Positions 10,379 through 22,256 of a stretch of 64,000 nucleotides of DNA are shown in pieces (positions within the stretch are counted from its first letter, which is position 1; the number at the start of each line of letters is the position of its first letter). The stretch is from Bathynomus jamesi. Its lineage: Eukaryota; Arthropoda; Malacostraca; Isopoda; Cirolanidae. Made by a program: the position numbers and the translations under genes. The stretch lies in the NCBI GenBank assembly GCA_023014485.1, contig JAJOZX010001574.1, forward strand, positions 795,125-859,124, read 5' to 3'. The notes under the pieces are model-generated. The model made no database searches, had not been told where the DNA came from, and saw only the letters and a list, made by a program, of their open reading frames with translations.

Positions 10379-10975
10379 AGGAAAACAAACAAGGCAAGCC
10401 ACGTGAGTAGTATAGTGTCAAAATCCATGAGTGCAATGTTGCAATTTGAAATTGCATAATATTACGTAATGTTGCAAGAGTTCCACCCCACCCCTCTTTG
10501 TTGCAAGAGTACCCCCCTCCCCCCCTCTTGGTGCTAAGCCCAACCCCCACCCCCCTTTGTTGCCAAAAAAAAAGAAAAAAAAAAGAAAGAAAGAGAGAGA
10601 GTGCCGATCTTTGTTGCCAACCCCAAAATGGGATTGCAAGGGACATGCAACTTGGAGGCGGAGTTCTCACCCAAAGGTGAAGGAAAACAAACAAGGCAAG
10701 CCACGTGAGTAGTATAGTGTCAAATCCATGAGTGCAATGTTGCAAGTTGAAATTGCATAATATTACGTAATGTTGCAAGAGTGCCACCCCACCCCTCTTT
10801 GTTGCAAGATTGTCCCCCTCCCCCCTCTTTGGTGCTAAGCCCCCCCCCTTTGTTGCAAAAAAAAAAGAAAAAAAAAGAAAGAAGAGAGAGAGAGTGCCGA
10901 TCTTTGTTGCCAACCCCAAAATGGGATTGCAAGGGACATGCAACTTGGAGGCGGAGGTCTCACCCAAAGGGGCAT
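10379..10975. repeat. 302-bp direct tandem duplication
   Basis: Unit 1 is about 10379-10680 and unit 2 about 10681-10975. Both run from ggaaaacaaacaaggcaag to ggcggag..ctcacccaaagg. Each has a C-rich tract and an A-rich (AAAG)n-like tract. Long open frames on both strands here follow from the repeat and low complexity and are not genes. Confidence 0.9.
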
Positions 10976-11124
10976 CCCTAACCTAAGAGGCCTCTATGGA
11001 GAGAAGAGTTTCCTCACCACCCAAAAGGCCAGAAGAGAAAGGACCAGAGATCCTTGCTCGGCTGGGAGCCGAGCTTGTATGACTCCGTCGTCCGCCTCCC
11101 TCTCTTTTATATACCTCTATTCCA

Positions 11125-11365
11125 CCAGTTGGCTGAGTTGCCAGATAGCGCCATGTATTTAATTCATCAGCCAATAGAAGGCTGAGTTGCCAGTTTGTGC
11201 TATATATTTAATTAATTCATATATTAAACATCTTAGAAAACTGAGTTGCCAGATAGCAATATTTATTAAATTATTTCATATATTATTCATCCATTTGGTT
11301 ACTAAATACCACCATATATTTATATGATGATAGTTGTCAGGTACCACCATTTATTTTAATTCGTT
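11125..11365. repeat. Degenerate minisatellite, period about 60 bp
   Basis: The core ctgagttgccagatagc with a following tatttaatt.. segment recurs near 11131, 11181 and 11242, with a more diverged unit near 11300-11350. Confidence 0.65.
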
Positions 11366-11740
11366 ATCACAACAGATGAATCTTCTCCTTAATTCCAGCA
11401 ATTTACTTTAAAAGAAATTCTGTTTATTCAATAAATAATTAGAATTTAAACACACGCTCTTCACACAACTAAAATAAATCACCTTATTACTTAATTCCTA
11501 TTTTTATTATTATTATTAATATCGCAATTCACGCTAAATCACGAATAACAGTGGGCAAAACAAAAGGAAAAGGAACCTTACGAAGAAAGATGAAACAATT
11601 TCAGGTCAAAACCCACGGTCGTCTCCTCCCTCCCTCATTCCCCCCAAACTTCTCACCCCATTATTTTGAAAATATACAAAACGAATAATCATATTTGTAG
11701 AAAAAAATATATATATTAAACGAATGAACAACTCGTGCAC

Positions 11741-11741
11741 G

Positions 11742-11788
<47 letters not shown>
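11741..11788. repeat. (CA)n(TA)n compound microsatellite
   Basis: The CA tract is followed by a TA tract that directly abuts the left end of the hAT element. The 70 bases before it (from about 11668) resemble 16155-16217, so the same microsatellite locus type occurs on both sides of the hAT element. Confidence 0.95.
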
Positions 11789-11791
<3 letters not shown>

Positions 11792-11993
11792 TGGCGACTC
11801 GTGACATTTTTGTTCAGGCATGCAATGTTATGGAATGGAAGAAAAACATCCGCCTAACCTCTTGCCCAAACTTTGCATATTGTTTACATAGAACTTAGCA
11901 AGTTAAAGGTGTTTTACAAACTTTTGGGGACCTCTTTGAAGGAAAGTTCATTTAATGTTAGGCTTAAATATGCGAACAAAAAATTAGACATAT

Positions 11994-14208
11994 TTATATA
12001 TAGTAGTTACCGAATTGATCTAAAGAAAAAGATACAAATTTAAAATTTACCTTAAATAATTGTGAAGCATTATTTGAATTGAAATTCTGCTCTCCTAGTT
12101 TTCCTGCAAAATTCTTCGATGACCAAATTGTAAAAGTACTCTCGATTCTCCATAAGCTTCTTGAGGAAATTTTTTTCAATTGAAATTAAGGCAAGATTAG
12201 ATAGCCTTTCTTCACTTTGGGAACTCCGTAAATAACTTTTAATTCTTTTAAGCGCAGAAATGATCGCTCAACACTTGCTGTCGATATTGGTATAGTTAGA
12301 ATCAAATTCGTCAATTTATATATTTCCTTAAGACCTTTGTGCATTTCGCTTTCCAGTAGATATTTTAGGAGCTCAGCAACATTCTTTTTGGCAAAAGATT
12401 TGTGCGAATATAAAACACACAATTCAGAACGGAGACGAGGAAACTCAAAAAATGAATTGTAGCTTCTTTTCAAAGATTCAAAGCTCTCTCTGGGAAAGTA
12501 ACATCATAGAACTCAAATTTTTTGCAATCTAAAAGCTCAATGAATTCCAATTTTTCCATTGAACTGAAACGCTCTTTCATTGAAGAAGTATATTATCGAA
12601 TTTTCATGAAATAGTTGACTATACTTCTCTTGTGGAGAAAGACTCTGTTTCCTTTTACATACAGGTTCACCACATCTTTCTGTTATCAAGTCCCACATAT
12701 CAGCAAATTTTGTATCCCTCATTTGTTTGATTTTTTTCATAGTGCTTTCAACGGTGATTGAGCTATACACAATATCCATAGATTTTGTTTGCAGCACATT
12801 AAATAGATATTCAGTAAAAGGAAAAATTGAAGAAAATACTTCTAATAAAAAATTAAAATCGAAAGTATCGATACCAGCAAGCAATCCGCGTGCACTATTT
12901 TTTGTTTTTTCATCAAATTTCTTTGGGTTTTCAAGAATGCTTTTTAAAAGATCTATTAAATCTTCTTTATTTTCCTTAACTCTTTCAACTAGACGAGATG
13001 AATAGTTCCACCGCGTTGGAGCCAGTTTAGGGAAACGCTTTCCAACAACTTTGTCAAGCATTGAAGTTCGCTTAGTTGAACTGCTGAAAAATGATGACAA
13101 ACTTCCTAATACTGAAAAAAAATTATTACATTCGGAAATTTCAGCGACAGCTTGGGATAAAACAAGGTTAAGTTTATGGGCGTAGCAGTGAAGAAAAATA
13201 GCCTCTGGTACAGTTTCTCTAATCTTTGTTTGTACTCCATTAAGATCGCTCCCCATAACAGCAGCACCGTCGTAGGTTTGAGCAACTAATTTTTTCAAAC
13301 AGCCCAGTTCACCTAGTTGCCTTATAGATAAATCAGAAATCGCTCCTGCACTTCTATCATTGCTGACGTCATTGAATTTTATAAATCGTTCACAAATCTC
13401 TCCATGTTTATTAACATAACGAACAACAGTAGAGAGTTGAGAAAAACAGCTGACATCAGATGTTTCATCTAATAAAATCGCCACATACATGCAGTCGATA
13501 AGCTCACGTTTTATTTGTTCTAACATAACTGCACTAATAGATTGAATTATGTCATTCTGAATAGCAGATGATGTTCCCTTAAAAACAGTCGCAGTTTTTA
13601 AATGGTTTTGAAGCTTTTCATCGAATTCTCCCATACAAAATACCAATTCAATATAGTTACCCCTATTGTCAGCGTTTTCTTCTTCATTGTGACCGCGAAA
13701 TGCTAATTCTTGCATACCTAAAAAACATGTTATCCTAATCAAACGTTTCAAAATTTCTCGATTCTTATTAACTTCTTCGTTATGTCTGGAAATGGCAACT
13801 GATTTCTGCTTGTCGAGTATTAAATCAATTCTTTCTGACTTTCCAAATGTTTTAAGATCAACAAATGCATTTATGTGAGCAAGAGATTTTTCATGGCGAG
13901 AAATTGCAGTATGTAAATTGTTTAAATCGTCGTATCCACGACTAACAGAATTCCACACAGAGTTATCTCTTGAAAATAGGAAACACGACCAACAGTACAA
14001 TTTGTTATTGAAATATTTCCACATAACCAGGAACATCATCATACAGCTTAGGATTAAATTTCCTAGTGAAGCCTTTATTTTCTTTGCTTAAATTCAAATG
14101 TGGAATCGGTCTGCCATTATTCAATATGCGCTTTTTCTCATCAAAAGAGAGTGAGTAAAATCTTCTAGTCTTCAATTGATTAAACACATCGTCAGTCATT
14201 ATGGGCAC
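11994..14208 (-). pseudogene. hAT transposase with TTF zinc finger and DUF4371
   Basis: The coding sequence reads from 14208 down to about 11994 in at least four frames. The first piece (14208-14020) is the N-terminal leader. The main piece (14042-12537, 501 codons) has a TTF-type zinc finger (YCWSCFLFSR with a later HEKSLAH). A DUF4371/RNase H-like core follows, with the first Asp in AILLDETSDVS and the second in QTYDGAAVMG. It also has the hAT signature HCYAHKLNLVL and a conserved RW in APTRWNYSS. The hAT dimerisation domain continues at 12473-12186 (TIPISTASVERSF) and its tail at 12179-11994. Frameshifts lie near 14020, 12500 and 12230. The family is that of zinc finger MYM-type 1-like proteins. 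This copy is inactive. Confidence 0.85.
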
Positions 14209-14261
14209 TACAATGCTATAATTTATTTAACTGATTATCCAAAATAATTAAAGCACAAGTG

Positions 14262-15260
14262 ATTAGTGGAGTGCCGCAAGGCACAGTACTAGGACCAATT
14301 CTATTCATTATAATGCTAAACAATATAAACTGTAACCTAGGAAGCTCTCTCCTGTCATTCGCAGATGATACCAGAATACTAAGACCAATTACAGAAAAAG
14401 AAGACTGTGTAGAGCTACAAAAAGATCTACAAACTATATATGCATGGGCAGATGCAAACAATATGGCCTTCAATGAAGACAAATTTGAACTAATTAAGTA
14501 TGGACCAAATAAATACCTGAACGAACAATTCAACTACACTGGACCCACAGGAAAAGATATTGCACAAACTGATCATGTCAGGGATCTAGGGATTATATTA
14601 TCTGAAGATGCAACATTCAACAGGCACATTGACAAAGTAACCTCATCATGCAAACAACTAATAGGATATATACTGAGGACATTCAGAACTAGGGACAGTA
14701 TGACCATGCTTACCCTGTGGAAATCACTTGTCCTTCCACGCATTGACTACTGCTCTCAATTATGGTTTCCCCACAAACAGAATGAATTGCAAAAAATTGA
14801 GGGCCTACAAAGAACCTTTACCTCGTACATTAAACAACCTGATGGGCAACAGGTGAGTAAAAACAAATTAAACTATTGGGATAGGCTTAGAGGCCTCAAC
14901 CTTTATTCCATAGAGAGAAGGTTTGAGAGATACATCCTAATCTACACCTGGAAAATTCTAGAAGGGCTTTTAGTTGCCCCCAATACTGAACCAATTGTGC
15001 CCACCTTAACAAGAACTGCAGAATGTGTAAAAAATATCACCTCCACCAAACAGTCTGAGAAGGATTCAAACCCTTCAATATAATAGTATCTCTAGGCAGG
15101 GTTCTCGCCTGTTTAACTCCTTGCCTCAGTACCTTAGAGATATAAGTGCAGTCCCAGTAGATACTTTTAAAAAACACTTGGACATGTTTTTAGCCAACAT
15201 ACCCGACCAACCCACAGTGTCAGGGTATTCCTCTGCCAGACCAGCCCCCACAATTCAATA
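14262..15260 (+). pseudogene. LINE reverse transcriptase C-terminal fragment
   Basis: The main frame (14262-15083) starts with ISGVPQGTVLG and has the catalytic motif SFADDTRIL. It continues through the thumb region (IDKVTSSCKQLIGYILRTF) to a stop. A second frame from about 15060 to 15260 continues the C-terminus (GSRLFNSLPQYLRD), so one frameshift lies near 15060. The N-terminal endonuclease is missing through 5' truncation. The first in-frame ATG at 14259 lies partly in the target duplication and is not a true start. The LINE clade cannot be fixed, and the sequence is distinct from the CR1-like copies at 1-4127. Confidence 0.8.
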
Positions 15261-15411
15261 GGGGACCAAATCGTATGGCAGGAGCGAGAGAAAAGAAGGG
15301 TGGCGACCCCGTCGTGGCCCCGCCTCAGGAGGCGCTGAGTGGACTTCGTGGGAGCAGCGCACCCTTGAGGCAGAAGCGCTTTAAGGTAAATTTAAGGTAA
15401 GGTAAACCGAA
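14262..15411 (+). mobile_element. 5'-truncated LINE nested in the hAT element
   Basis: It begins inside the RT domain and ends in a taaggtaa-type tail (15383-15405). The octamer cacaagtg flanks it at 14254-14261 and 15412-15419, a good target-site duplication. The insertion lies in hAT sequence upstream of the transposase and is therefore younger than the hAT element. Confidence 0.8.
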
Positions 15412-15700
15412 CACAAGTGGATGCTTGCGGCGGTGGTACTGGAAAGAAGCCTTGTCAGAATTGCCAGATGTTACTTTTGGTGAATGCACCTATAAAACTG
15501 AATGCATGCCGTATTATTTTCATTAATTAAAAAAATCAGAACAAAGCTTTTTAATTATTTTTAGTAAAAATATTAAGTAAATTTTCTAAGCATATTTTAA
15601 AACATATTGCCTTTTGAATTTAGCTATGAGGCTCAAAAAAAATATCTTATGGATAGTGAGAAGTCTCCTTAAAAAATTGCCCAAAACAAGGCGGTGTAAA

Positions 15701-15841
15701 CAAAATCATGTCTTATTTCACTAGACAATTAAGAACATTTTCTGTACCCAGACTGAATTAGTGAATGCGTTAGCTACAAGTATTTCGATCTGTGTACAGA
15801 AAAATGTTCTTAATTGCCTAATGAAATAAGACATAATTTTG
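15701..15841. repeat. 47-bp inverted repeat within the hAT element
   Basis: The arms 15701-15747 and 15794-15841 are near-perfect inverted copies around a 46-base loop. The arms contain aagaacattttctgtac and its complement. The position near the right end of the hAT element suggests a subterminal structure or a small inserted foldback sequence. Confidence 0.85.
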
Positions 15842-16009
15842 CTTACGCCCAATAGCCAGTACATGCGTGATTGAAGCCTTAGACTATTTTTAGTTTCTGA
15901 AAATTATTTTTGTCAATTATAATCCTTACTTAGATCTGAAAAGAGAACATATTTAACACATGCATTGCATGCGTTGCATTCATTAAGAAATCGCCACTGA
16001 TATATATAT

Positions 16010-16227
16010 AAATAATAATTTTATTTTCACAGTTAACTAGAAATAATATTCTGTGAATTTTCAAGTTTATTTAAGAAGAAAAAAATATATAGTAAATGAT
16101 CACTTTTTGTGTGGGTAAATCTCAATTCAAAAAGAAAACTTACCACGTAAAATCTAAACATATAATCATATTTGTAGAAAAAATATATATATAATAAGCG
16201 AATGATTAACTCGTGCTCACACACAAA

Positions 16228-16275
<48 letters not shown>

Positions 16276-16311
16276 ATAATTTTATTTTCACAGTTAACTA
16301 GAAATAATCAG
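16010..16311. repeat. Direct duplication around a (CA)n(TA)n tract
   Basis: The 36-base segment with ttttattttcacagttaact occurs at 16010-16046 and again at 16275-16311. A CA/TA tract (16217-16275) lies between. The sequence at 16362-16432 is also shared with 25580-25660. Confidence 0.75.
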
Positions 16312-16495
16312 CGAATTTTTACGTAAAATTTAACCGTATTTACTACAATTGAATTTTATCTCCAGAAATTTTAATTAACTTTCGTCAGCGGTTTCAACAA
16401 ACAAAATTAGAAAATTTTTATTAAAACAATGCTTAATAATTATTACTTTCTCTATTTCAAATCACATGTACATTGAACTTCTTAGAATTCTCTAC

Positions 16496-16506
16496 TATAT
16501 ATATAC

Positions 16507-16568
<62 letters not shown>

Positions 16569-16743
16569 CCTACATATTTTTATTAACTGGAAATGCGTTT
16601 TAATTTCACGCACAAACTTCTTAAACTTTACTGTTAGATAAAGCACCGTTACTTCAATACGAAACATAGTATTATGAAAAGCAATCTTTTTCGTTAACAA
16701 AATTCAAGTTAGATAGAGAAGAAATCATTAGGACAAATTGAAC

Positions 16744-16804
<61 letters not shown>

Positions 16805-16920
16805 TAAAAAGAGAAGTATAAGCACCAAATTTTATTTTCTACCTTCGTCCATTGTTCGCACAGGTGTGACCTGATACGCCGGGGGGAAATATATATATAT
16901 ATATATATAATATACATATA
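16496..16920. repeat. Three (TA)n microsatellites
   Basis: TA tracts lie at about 16496-16564, 16744-16801 and 16890-16909. No gene lies between them. Confidence 0.93.
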
Positions 16921-18314
16921 CTGGGTGATCCAGATAAATGGGACCCCAAAAAAAGCCAAATATTCTTAATATTTAATTCCTTTCATAAAAACTATATATC
17001 ATTCGAAAGAGTAGAGTTACAAGTTTATTATGAAATATTTATTTTTTAAAAATGACTCCTTTCAAATGTGCTCCATTAGTTGCCAAGCATTCCAGTGTTC
17101 TCGCTTGTAAGTTCTGCATCACTTTTGCAAGAGTGTGCGGTGGTATGGCCTGTATCTCATTTGTGATGGCGGCCTTCAATTCTTGCAAGGTCGTTGGGTT
17201 ATTTCTGTAGACCCTACTCTTTAAATATCCCCAGAGATAATAATCTAATGGAGAAAAATCCGGAGACCTTGCGGGCCATTCAACGTCTCCAAATCTTGAG
17301 ATTAACTCGCCTGGAAACGTTTGACGCAAAACTGCCATGCAGTTCCTCGTGGTATGGCAGGTAGCTCCGTCTTGTTGGAACCAGTGGTTTTCTAGACAAA
17401 GATCTCTTAATTTAGGAATAAGGAAATCGGTCAACATTTTTTCGTAGCGATCACCATTTACAGTGACCGTGTTTCCGGTGGAATCCTCGAAAAAGTACGG
17501 CCCTATGATTTGAGATGCAGTAAGACCACACCAAACAGTTACACGCTGACTATGCAACGGGACTTCGGTAATATTCAATGGATTTTCTGTTGCCCAGAAA
17601 CGACAATTTTGTTTGTTTGCAGTTCCATTCAAGTGAAAATGGGCTTCGTCTGACATAATCAAAGTGCTAGAAAATTGGTGGTGTCATTTACCTTCTGTTG
17701 GATCCATTGACAGAATTGTCGTCTTCGTGCGAAATCTCCATCGTTTAGTTGTCGCACTGTTTGAATTTTATATGGAAAGAGCATTAAATTTTGCTTGAAT
17801 ATACGGTGTGTTGTTCCATATCCAACTCCTAACAGCTGAGAAGCACGTCTGATGCTTATGTTAGGATTATCCTGTACAATTTCATGAGTTCTGTTAATGA
17901 TCTCGTCTATCCTTGCTGTGCGCACTCTTCCAGTTGGTTTTTTTTTCCAATGCTGCCAGTTAGGGAAAATTTCTGACACACCGTCGGATTACTTTCTTAG
18001 AAGGTGATTTTGACATCTGAAAATTTGTCTTGAAAGATCTTTGAGCTGAAACTACACTTCTTCCATGCTCATAATATTGCTCAGTTATGAAACGCAGCTG
18101 TTCCACAGTCCATGCAGTCATCTGAAGGGTTAGTTTTAACTAACACTTTTATTTTGTTTTGTATCTTATCTTGTCTTGTATTGTCAAAACCTATACAATC
18201 CTGTACAAACTTGTAACTATCCTCTTTCGAATGATGCGTATGATTTTATAAAAGGACTTATACTTTAAGAGTTACAGGGGTTTCTTTTGGGTCCCATTTC
18301 TCTGGATCACCCTT
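16921..18314 (-). mobile_element. Mariner-family element with TIRs, 1.39 kb
   Basis: The ends share GGGTGATCCAGA.AAATGGG as inverted repeats (16923-16949 and 18286-18312). TA dinucleotides flank both sides (16919-16920 and 18315-18316), the canonical target duplication. It encodes one transposase on the minus strand. Confidence 0.9.
17039..18121 (-). pseudogene. Mariner transposase, DD41D type, frameshifted
   Basis: From the ATG at 18121 the frame begins MTAWTVEQL, a DUF4817-like N-terminal DNA-binding domain. The next piece (17979-17659) has a second helix-turn-helix (ISIRRASQLLGVGYGTTHRIF). The last piece (17662-17039) holds the catalytic core: first Asp in MSDEAHFHLNG, second in FQQDGATCHT and third in SPDFSPLDYYLWG. 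I count 41 residues between the second and third Asp. Frameshifts lie near 17990 and at 17660, where one base is lost before MSDEAH. The length is about 350 residues, normal for the family. The copy cannot be active without correction of both frames. Confidence 0.88.
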
Positions 18315-18796
18315 TATATATAAAAGCAGAAAACTATCTTTAAATGCAAACAAATGGTGCGTACTGAAAGGAACCCTTCTTTCTACCTGGACACCTAGAG
18401 AAAATATTTCGTTTTTCCTCTTTGAGTCTTACCATAAAAAGACCAATAAAATTTGTAATTAAACTAACATCCCCTTATCTACCTAAAAAGAAAACACTAT
18501 ATATATGTATAAAATTAGGGTTATGACATTTTTATAACCTCATGTTCCTGTATCATAAATCGATGAACTTTTGCCCCCTGACAATGAAAATAACAGTTTT
18601 TTCGATATATTTTGAAAGAACTTCCCCAAAATAAAAAAAGAAAAAATTAATAAAATAATAAATAGAAATTTGCATGTTTATTTCACAATTATTATACATA
18701 AACATATATTATATTATAGAACATTATACCTATACAATACATATTAATTATACAAATACAATATTATACATTTACTCTATTATTGTTTTAACTGTT

Positions 18797-20573
18797 TTAC
18801 TTATTGCTTAAAATAAACCTGTGATTAAGGTTGTCTTTATTTTTACAGTTTACGTAAAGTTCTTGCATCACCTTAATGGCACGTTCCGCACATTGGTTGC
18901 TCCTTGGTATAGCTATTGCAGATGGGTCTCTGTTCCAGTGATTTTCCAGAGTATTTAATGCTTTTCGGTATTGTTGCAAGATATTGGACAATTTATGATA
19001 ATCATCTTCTTATACATCTGATTGCTGAACCAATAGTCTGCCCAGTCGTAGGAAATAAATCTGCAAATCTTATGCAGAGATTCTCTTCGTGTTGGTAGAA
19101 GTATATAGGTTAGGATTGCTAATATTGCTCTTGAATTCCATCTGGCGTTGCTGATGTTTGGTATTTTTCGAAAATGTACCTTTGGAAATCTGCCATTTTC
19201 TTCAAGAAACAGAAAAACACGTGTTAGATGAAACAGAAACTTCATGTCATCACGCCATCCTGAACTTTCACAAATCTCTTCCTCGCCATTTTCAAAATTT
19301 GCTTTAAGTTCGTCATATTTCTTCATGATGTCTGAAACAAAAGGGTAATCAATGTTTGGTGATGTTTTATTACCTCCAAGTTCGTCATCCATCACCACAC
19401 GAAGTATTCGGTCCAGTACGTGATGCTGGCAGCCAATGAATTGTGGCTTATCAAGCCCCTTTTCTGCAAACAATCTTTGTAGTCTGACTATAACTCCATT
19501 CAATTTTCCTGTATTGACACTTGTTGTATCTGCTACCATCATTTTTATGCTGCTCTATAAGTTATGCTCATCCAGAAGAGCCCGTATTCCATCAGAGATA
19601 GTTTCAGCTTTGCCATTTGCCAAACACAACACACCTAACTTGACTTCTCTGTTTTCATTTTTCAGAACAACCACCTGATATTCCTTAGCATCAATATGTT
19701 TACCATCAAAATGCAATGACCAATCTTCTAGCTGCATCGTTTCTTTCATTTCTTCTTTCAGTCGAACTGCTTCTCTGAACGTTGATTTGTAAATACCTGA
19801 TTGAGATGGTGTTGGTATATTGATTCCTTCATTTGACAGCTGTTTGCAGACTTTTGCAGCTTTGCTTGTTGATAATTTTGAAGATATTACTAAATTGGTT
19901 GCAATTGCAGTTTTGCTATAATGTCTACGCATTGGCTTTCTTGCGGAAGATTCACAGTCATCTTCATGGTCACTAGGTTCTGTTTCACTCGTTATTGCAT
20001 CACTATCTAACACATCGATGGACTCGATGGCAGAAGAATTGGACGCCACGCAAGTACTGGAGGTTTTCCTTATTCGTTTTGATGGATGGATAGTTTCTTT
20101 GCCTGCTAGTTTCTCAGTCACATATCCCACTTCACCTTTGTTCTCCTTTTGCAGATCGTAAAACTTTTGTCCTCACTGCATAGCCATTGTCCATCTAATT
20201 TTGTGATATCAAATAGTTCATCCAGTATTGAATACTTGCCACGCCGTACACATTCATCATATGTCTTCAAGACTTTCTCGATCTTGCTTTGAACAACTTG
20301 ATTAGATACATGTGGGAAATTAAATTTATCCCATAATTGAATGACTTCATTACAAATCACCTTTGCCCGGTCTTTTCTACTTTTTACATTGTTGCCTAGA
20401 AACAGGTATCTTCCAGCAATATGTATTTGGAGAGGCAAGCGGCTTCGTTCGAAAAGAGGTGACATTTCTGATGAGACGTTTCTTCTTTTGTGAGAGTTCT
20501 GAAACTGCACCAGATTCTTCGTCCAAGTTTCTTTGCCCTTTTCGCATTCAATAGCACTTCTCTTATGCGACAT
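18797..20573 (-). pseudogene. Uncharacterised hAT-like transposase, broken
   Basis: Reading from ATG 20573, the first 150 residues form a helical N-terminal domain with a LDELFDITKLD motif followed by SEDKSFTICKRR. A frameshift near 20125 leads into 20130-19555, which has an acidic and Ser-rich linker and then the motif LHFDGKHI. A single in-frame TAG at 19555-19557 separates this from 19542-18955, which has MVADTTSVNTG, GCQHHVLDRIL and NARWNSRAI. A last frame (18991-18797) holds the C-terminus. The order D (HFDGK), D (ADTT.NTG), C-x2-H (CQHH) and RWN parallels the hAT RNase H fold. I therefore infer a transposase, but I know no family name. Three breaks make this copy inactive. Confidence 0.7.
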
Positions 20574-20699
20574 TGTAAGATAGATAACCTGAGATAAATA
20601 AATTCACTTGGAACAAGTACTTTCCGTTAATGATAAATTGTACGTGATATGTGTTCTGTTCACCAGCACTGTCTGAGGAGCGAATGCGCGAGACCCTCA

Positions 20700-20742
20700 T
20701 CCGGCAACACTTATATAGAGGCCAGAGAGGGCGTGGCTTAAG
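20700..20742 (-). promoter_or_regulatory. TATA-type promoter of the unnamed transposase
   Basis: On the minus strand the sequence reads ccacgccctctctggcc followed by tctatataagtg (TATA box about 20711-20720). It lies about 140 bases upstream of the ATG at 20573. A GC-box-like cacgccc sits just before it. The position within the element, ahead of its only gene, supports a real promoter. Confidence 0.55.
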
Positions 20743-21082
20743 GCAGACACGTGTATTTCTGGAATATTCCGGAATATTCAAGAAAATACTAGGTAACCAA
20801 TCTAGAATGGTGCAATGCAGCTGTCTCGAATATACTAATATACTATATTTGCTTTCGGGGTGACATTTGTTTTTAATTCTGAAGAATTAGGCCCTTTTTT
20901 ATTGTTTTCAAGCAAAAGTTCATCGATTGATGATACAGGAAACAATATTTATGACAAAAAATTAAAAAGTCATAACCCTAAATTGTATATATAGTATAAG
21001 GAAAAAACTAAGTTACAAATTAATAGCATAGAATAGCTTTATTCTTAATTTTTACAACGTAAAAAAGTCTAACATAGCTTTT

Positions 21083-21083
<1 letters not shown>

Positions 21084-21118
<35 letters not shown>
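21084..21118. repeat. (AAT)n microsatellite
   Basis: Trinucleotide tract. Confidence 0.95.
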
Positions 21119-21790
21119 TTTTGTGTCTACTCTCGCAGGGATAGAAGGCGGACGGGGAAAAACGTCGTCGTGTACCGTTACATTGAATACAAGCTTATAA
21201 TCATGCCTTTCCAATCGGGGACTTTTTCTTAACGTCCCAAACTACTCTAGCGATGTACAAACACTAATACCGTCCTTTCTTGCCTCAGAGCAAACTACAA
21301 ACATCTCGTGTTACAGTTTCTTTTCCTTTCAGTACTTAATTTGTTTATAATTAAGTAATGTTCCCCAGAGAATGACTTTTGCCGCAAACATTTGTGCCTA
21401 TAATTTCTTAGCCTTATTTAACGTGCGCGTGCGCACACAAACACGCATTTGGTTACTCTACAAAACAGCGACATCTTCACGCATTTTCGCATTCACTTCT
21501 ATATCGCGACATTTAAAAAAGCCAATAAGTTTAACCAAACATTGGCTAACCTAAACTAACCTTAATTGTAATCCGTTTTTCGTTATAAAAGATAACATTT
21601 ATAAAGATAAACCGCAGCGACACTGCAGATGTCGAGATATACACGTTCCTGTCGCGATCAGTTGTTATTATTATTATCATCATCACCATCATTATTATTA
21701 GTGGTAGTATTACGCTCAGGTGAATTAGGAAAATGGTTTCCTTAAACAAATTTATTCAAATGAATAATTAATTATAAAAGAGTGTGCAGG
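21119..21790. other. No supported gene
   Basis: Only short open frames occur. Interrupted ATT and ATC triplet runs lie at 21662-21700. Confidence 0.5.
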
Positions 21791-21796
21791 TGTGTA

Positions 21797-21798
21797 TA

Positions 21799-21848
<50 letters not shown>

Positions 21849-22014
21849 GAGTACATATTACGTTAATCTTATATGTACTTAGTAATGATGCTACAAGTAC
21901 CCTGAATGAGTGTTTTGTAAAAACCAGCGAAACCTTTGTTCACCCTATGATTTAATAATTTAATTTATGTGGCAAACTCATCGACGCATATATAGATAGA
22001 TAGATAGATAGATA
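21797..22014. repeat. (TA)n(CA)n and (GATA)n microsatellites
   Basis: The TA/CA tract is at 21797-21848 and the GATA tract at 21989-22014. Confidence 0.93.
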
Positions 22015-22256
22015 CGACTGCATGTTCACTTGACAGATGATTCGCTGCATCCCATTATATTGGGCAGATGTCTTGAGATATTGTGCAAAGAGGCGATTCG
22101 TTCAGCCCACAAAACGGACGGAAAACTTGCCAGGAACTCGAATATAACAGCATACGATTAACCCCTCCCCCTCCCCCACCCCTCCCACCAACCTCTCAAA
22201 ATCCTTCTGGACGTATATATATAATATTATATAATATTATATATATATATATATAT

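Larger units (their letters stand above)
11789..15999 (-). mobile_element. Complete hAT element (ZMYM1-like), 4.2 kb
   Basis: The ends are inverted: CAGTGGCGACTCGTGAC at the left and, reading inward from the right, CAGTGGCGATTTCTTAAT. Both are followed by a related GCATGCAATG segment. The flanks are ATATATAT at 11781-11788 and 16000-16007, an 8-bp target duplication as expected for hAT, although both lie in TA repeats. The element encodes a decayed transposase on the minus strand and contains a nested LINE (14262-15411) and a 47-bp inverted repeat at its right side. Confidence 0.85.
18515..20982 (-). mobile_element. DNA transposon of unnamed hAT-like family
   Basis: Imperfect inverted ends of about 60 bp enclose one minus-strand gene. 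Both ends start TTAGGGTTATGAC and finish with cctgtatca followed by atcgatgaacttttgc. The ends are at 18515-18574 and 20912-20982. Exact boundaries and a target duplication could not be set because the flanks are AT-rich. The encoded protein has an RNase H-like motif order but is not a typical hAT, Tc1, piggyBac or MULE protein. Confidence 0.75.

Noticed and set aside
10197..10967. 256-codon minus-strand frame
   Set aside because: It spans the 302-bp tandem repeat, a TA tract and C-rich runs. The protein is low complexity and duplicated by the repeat.
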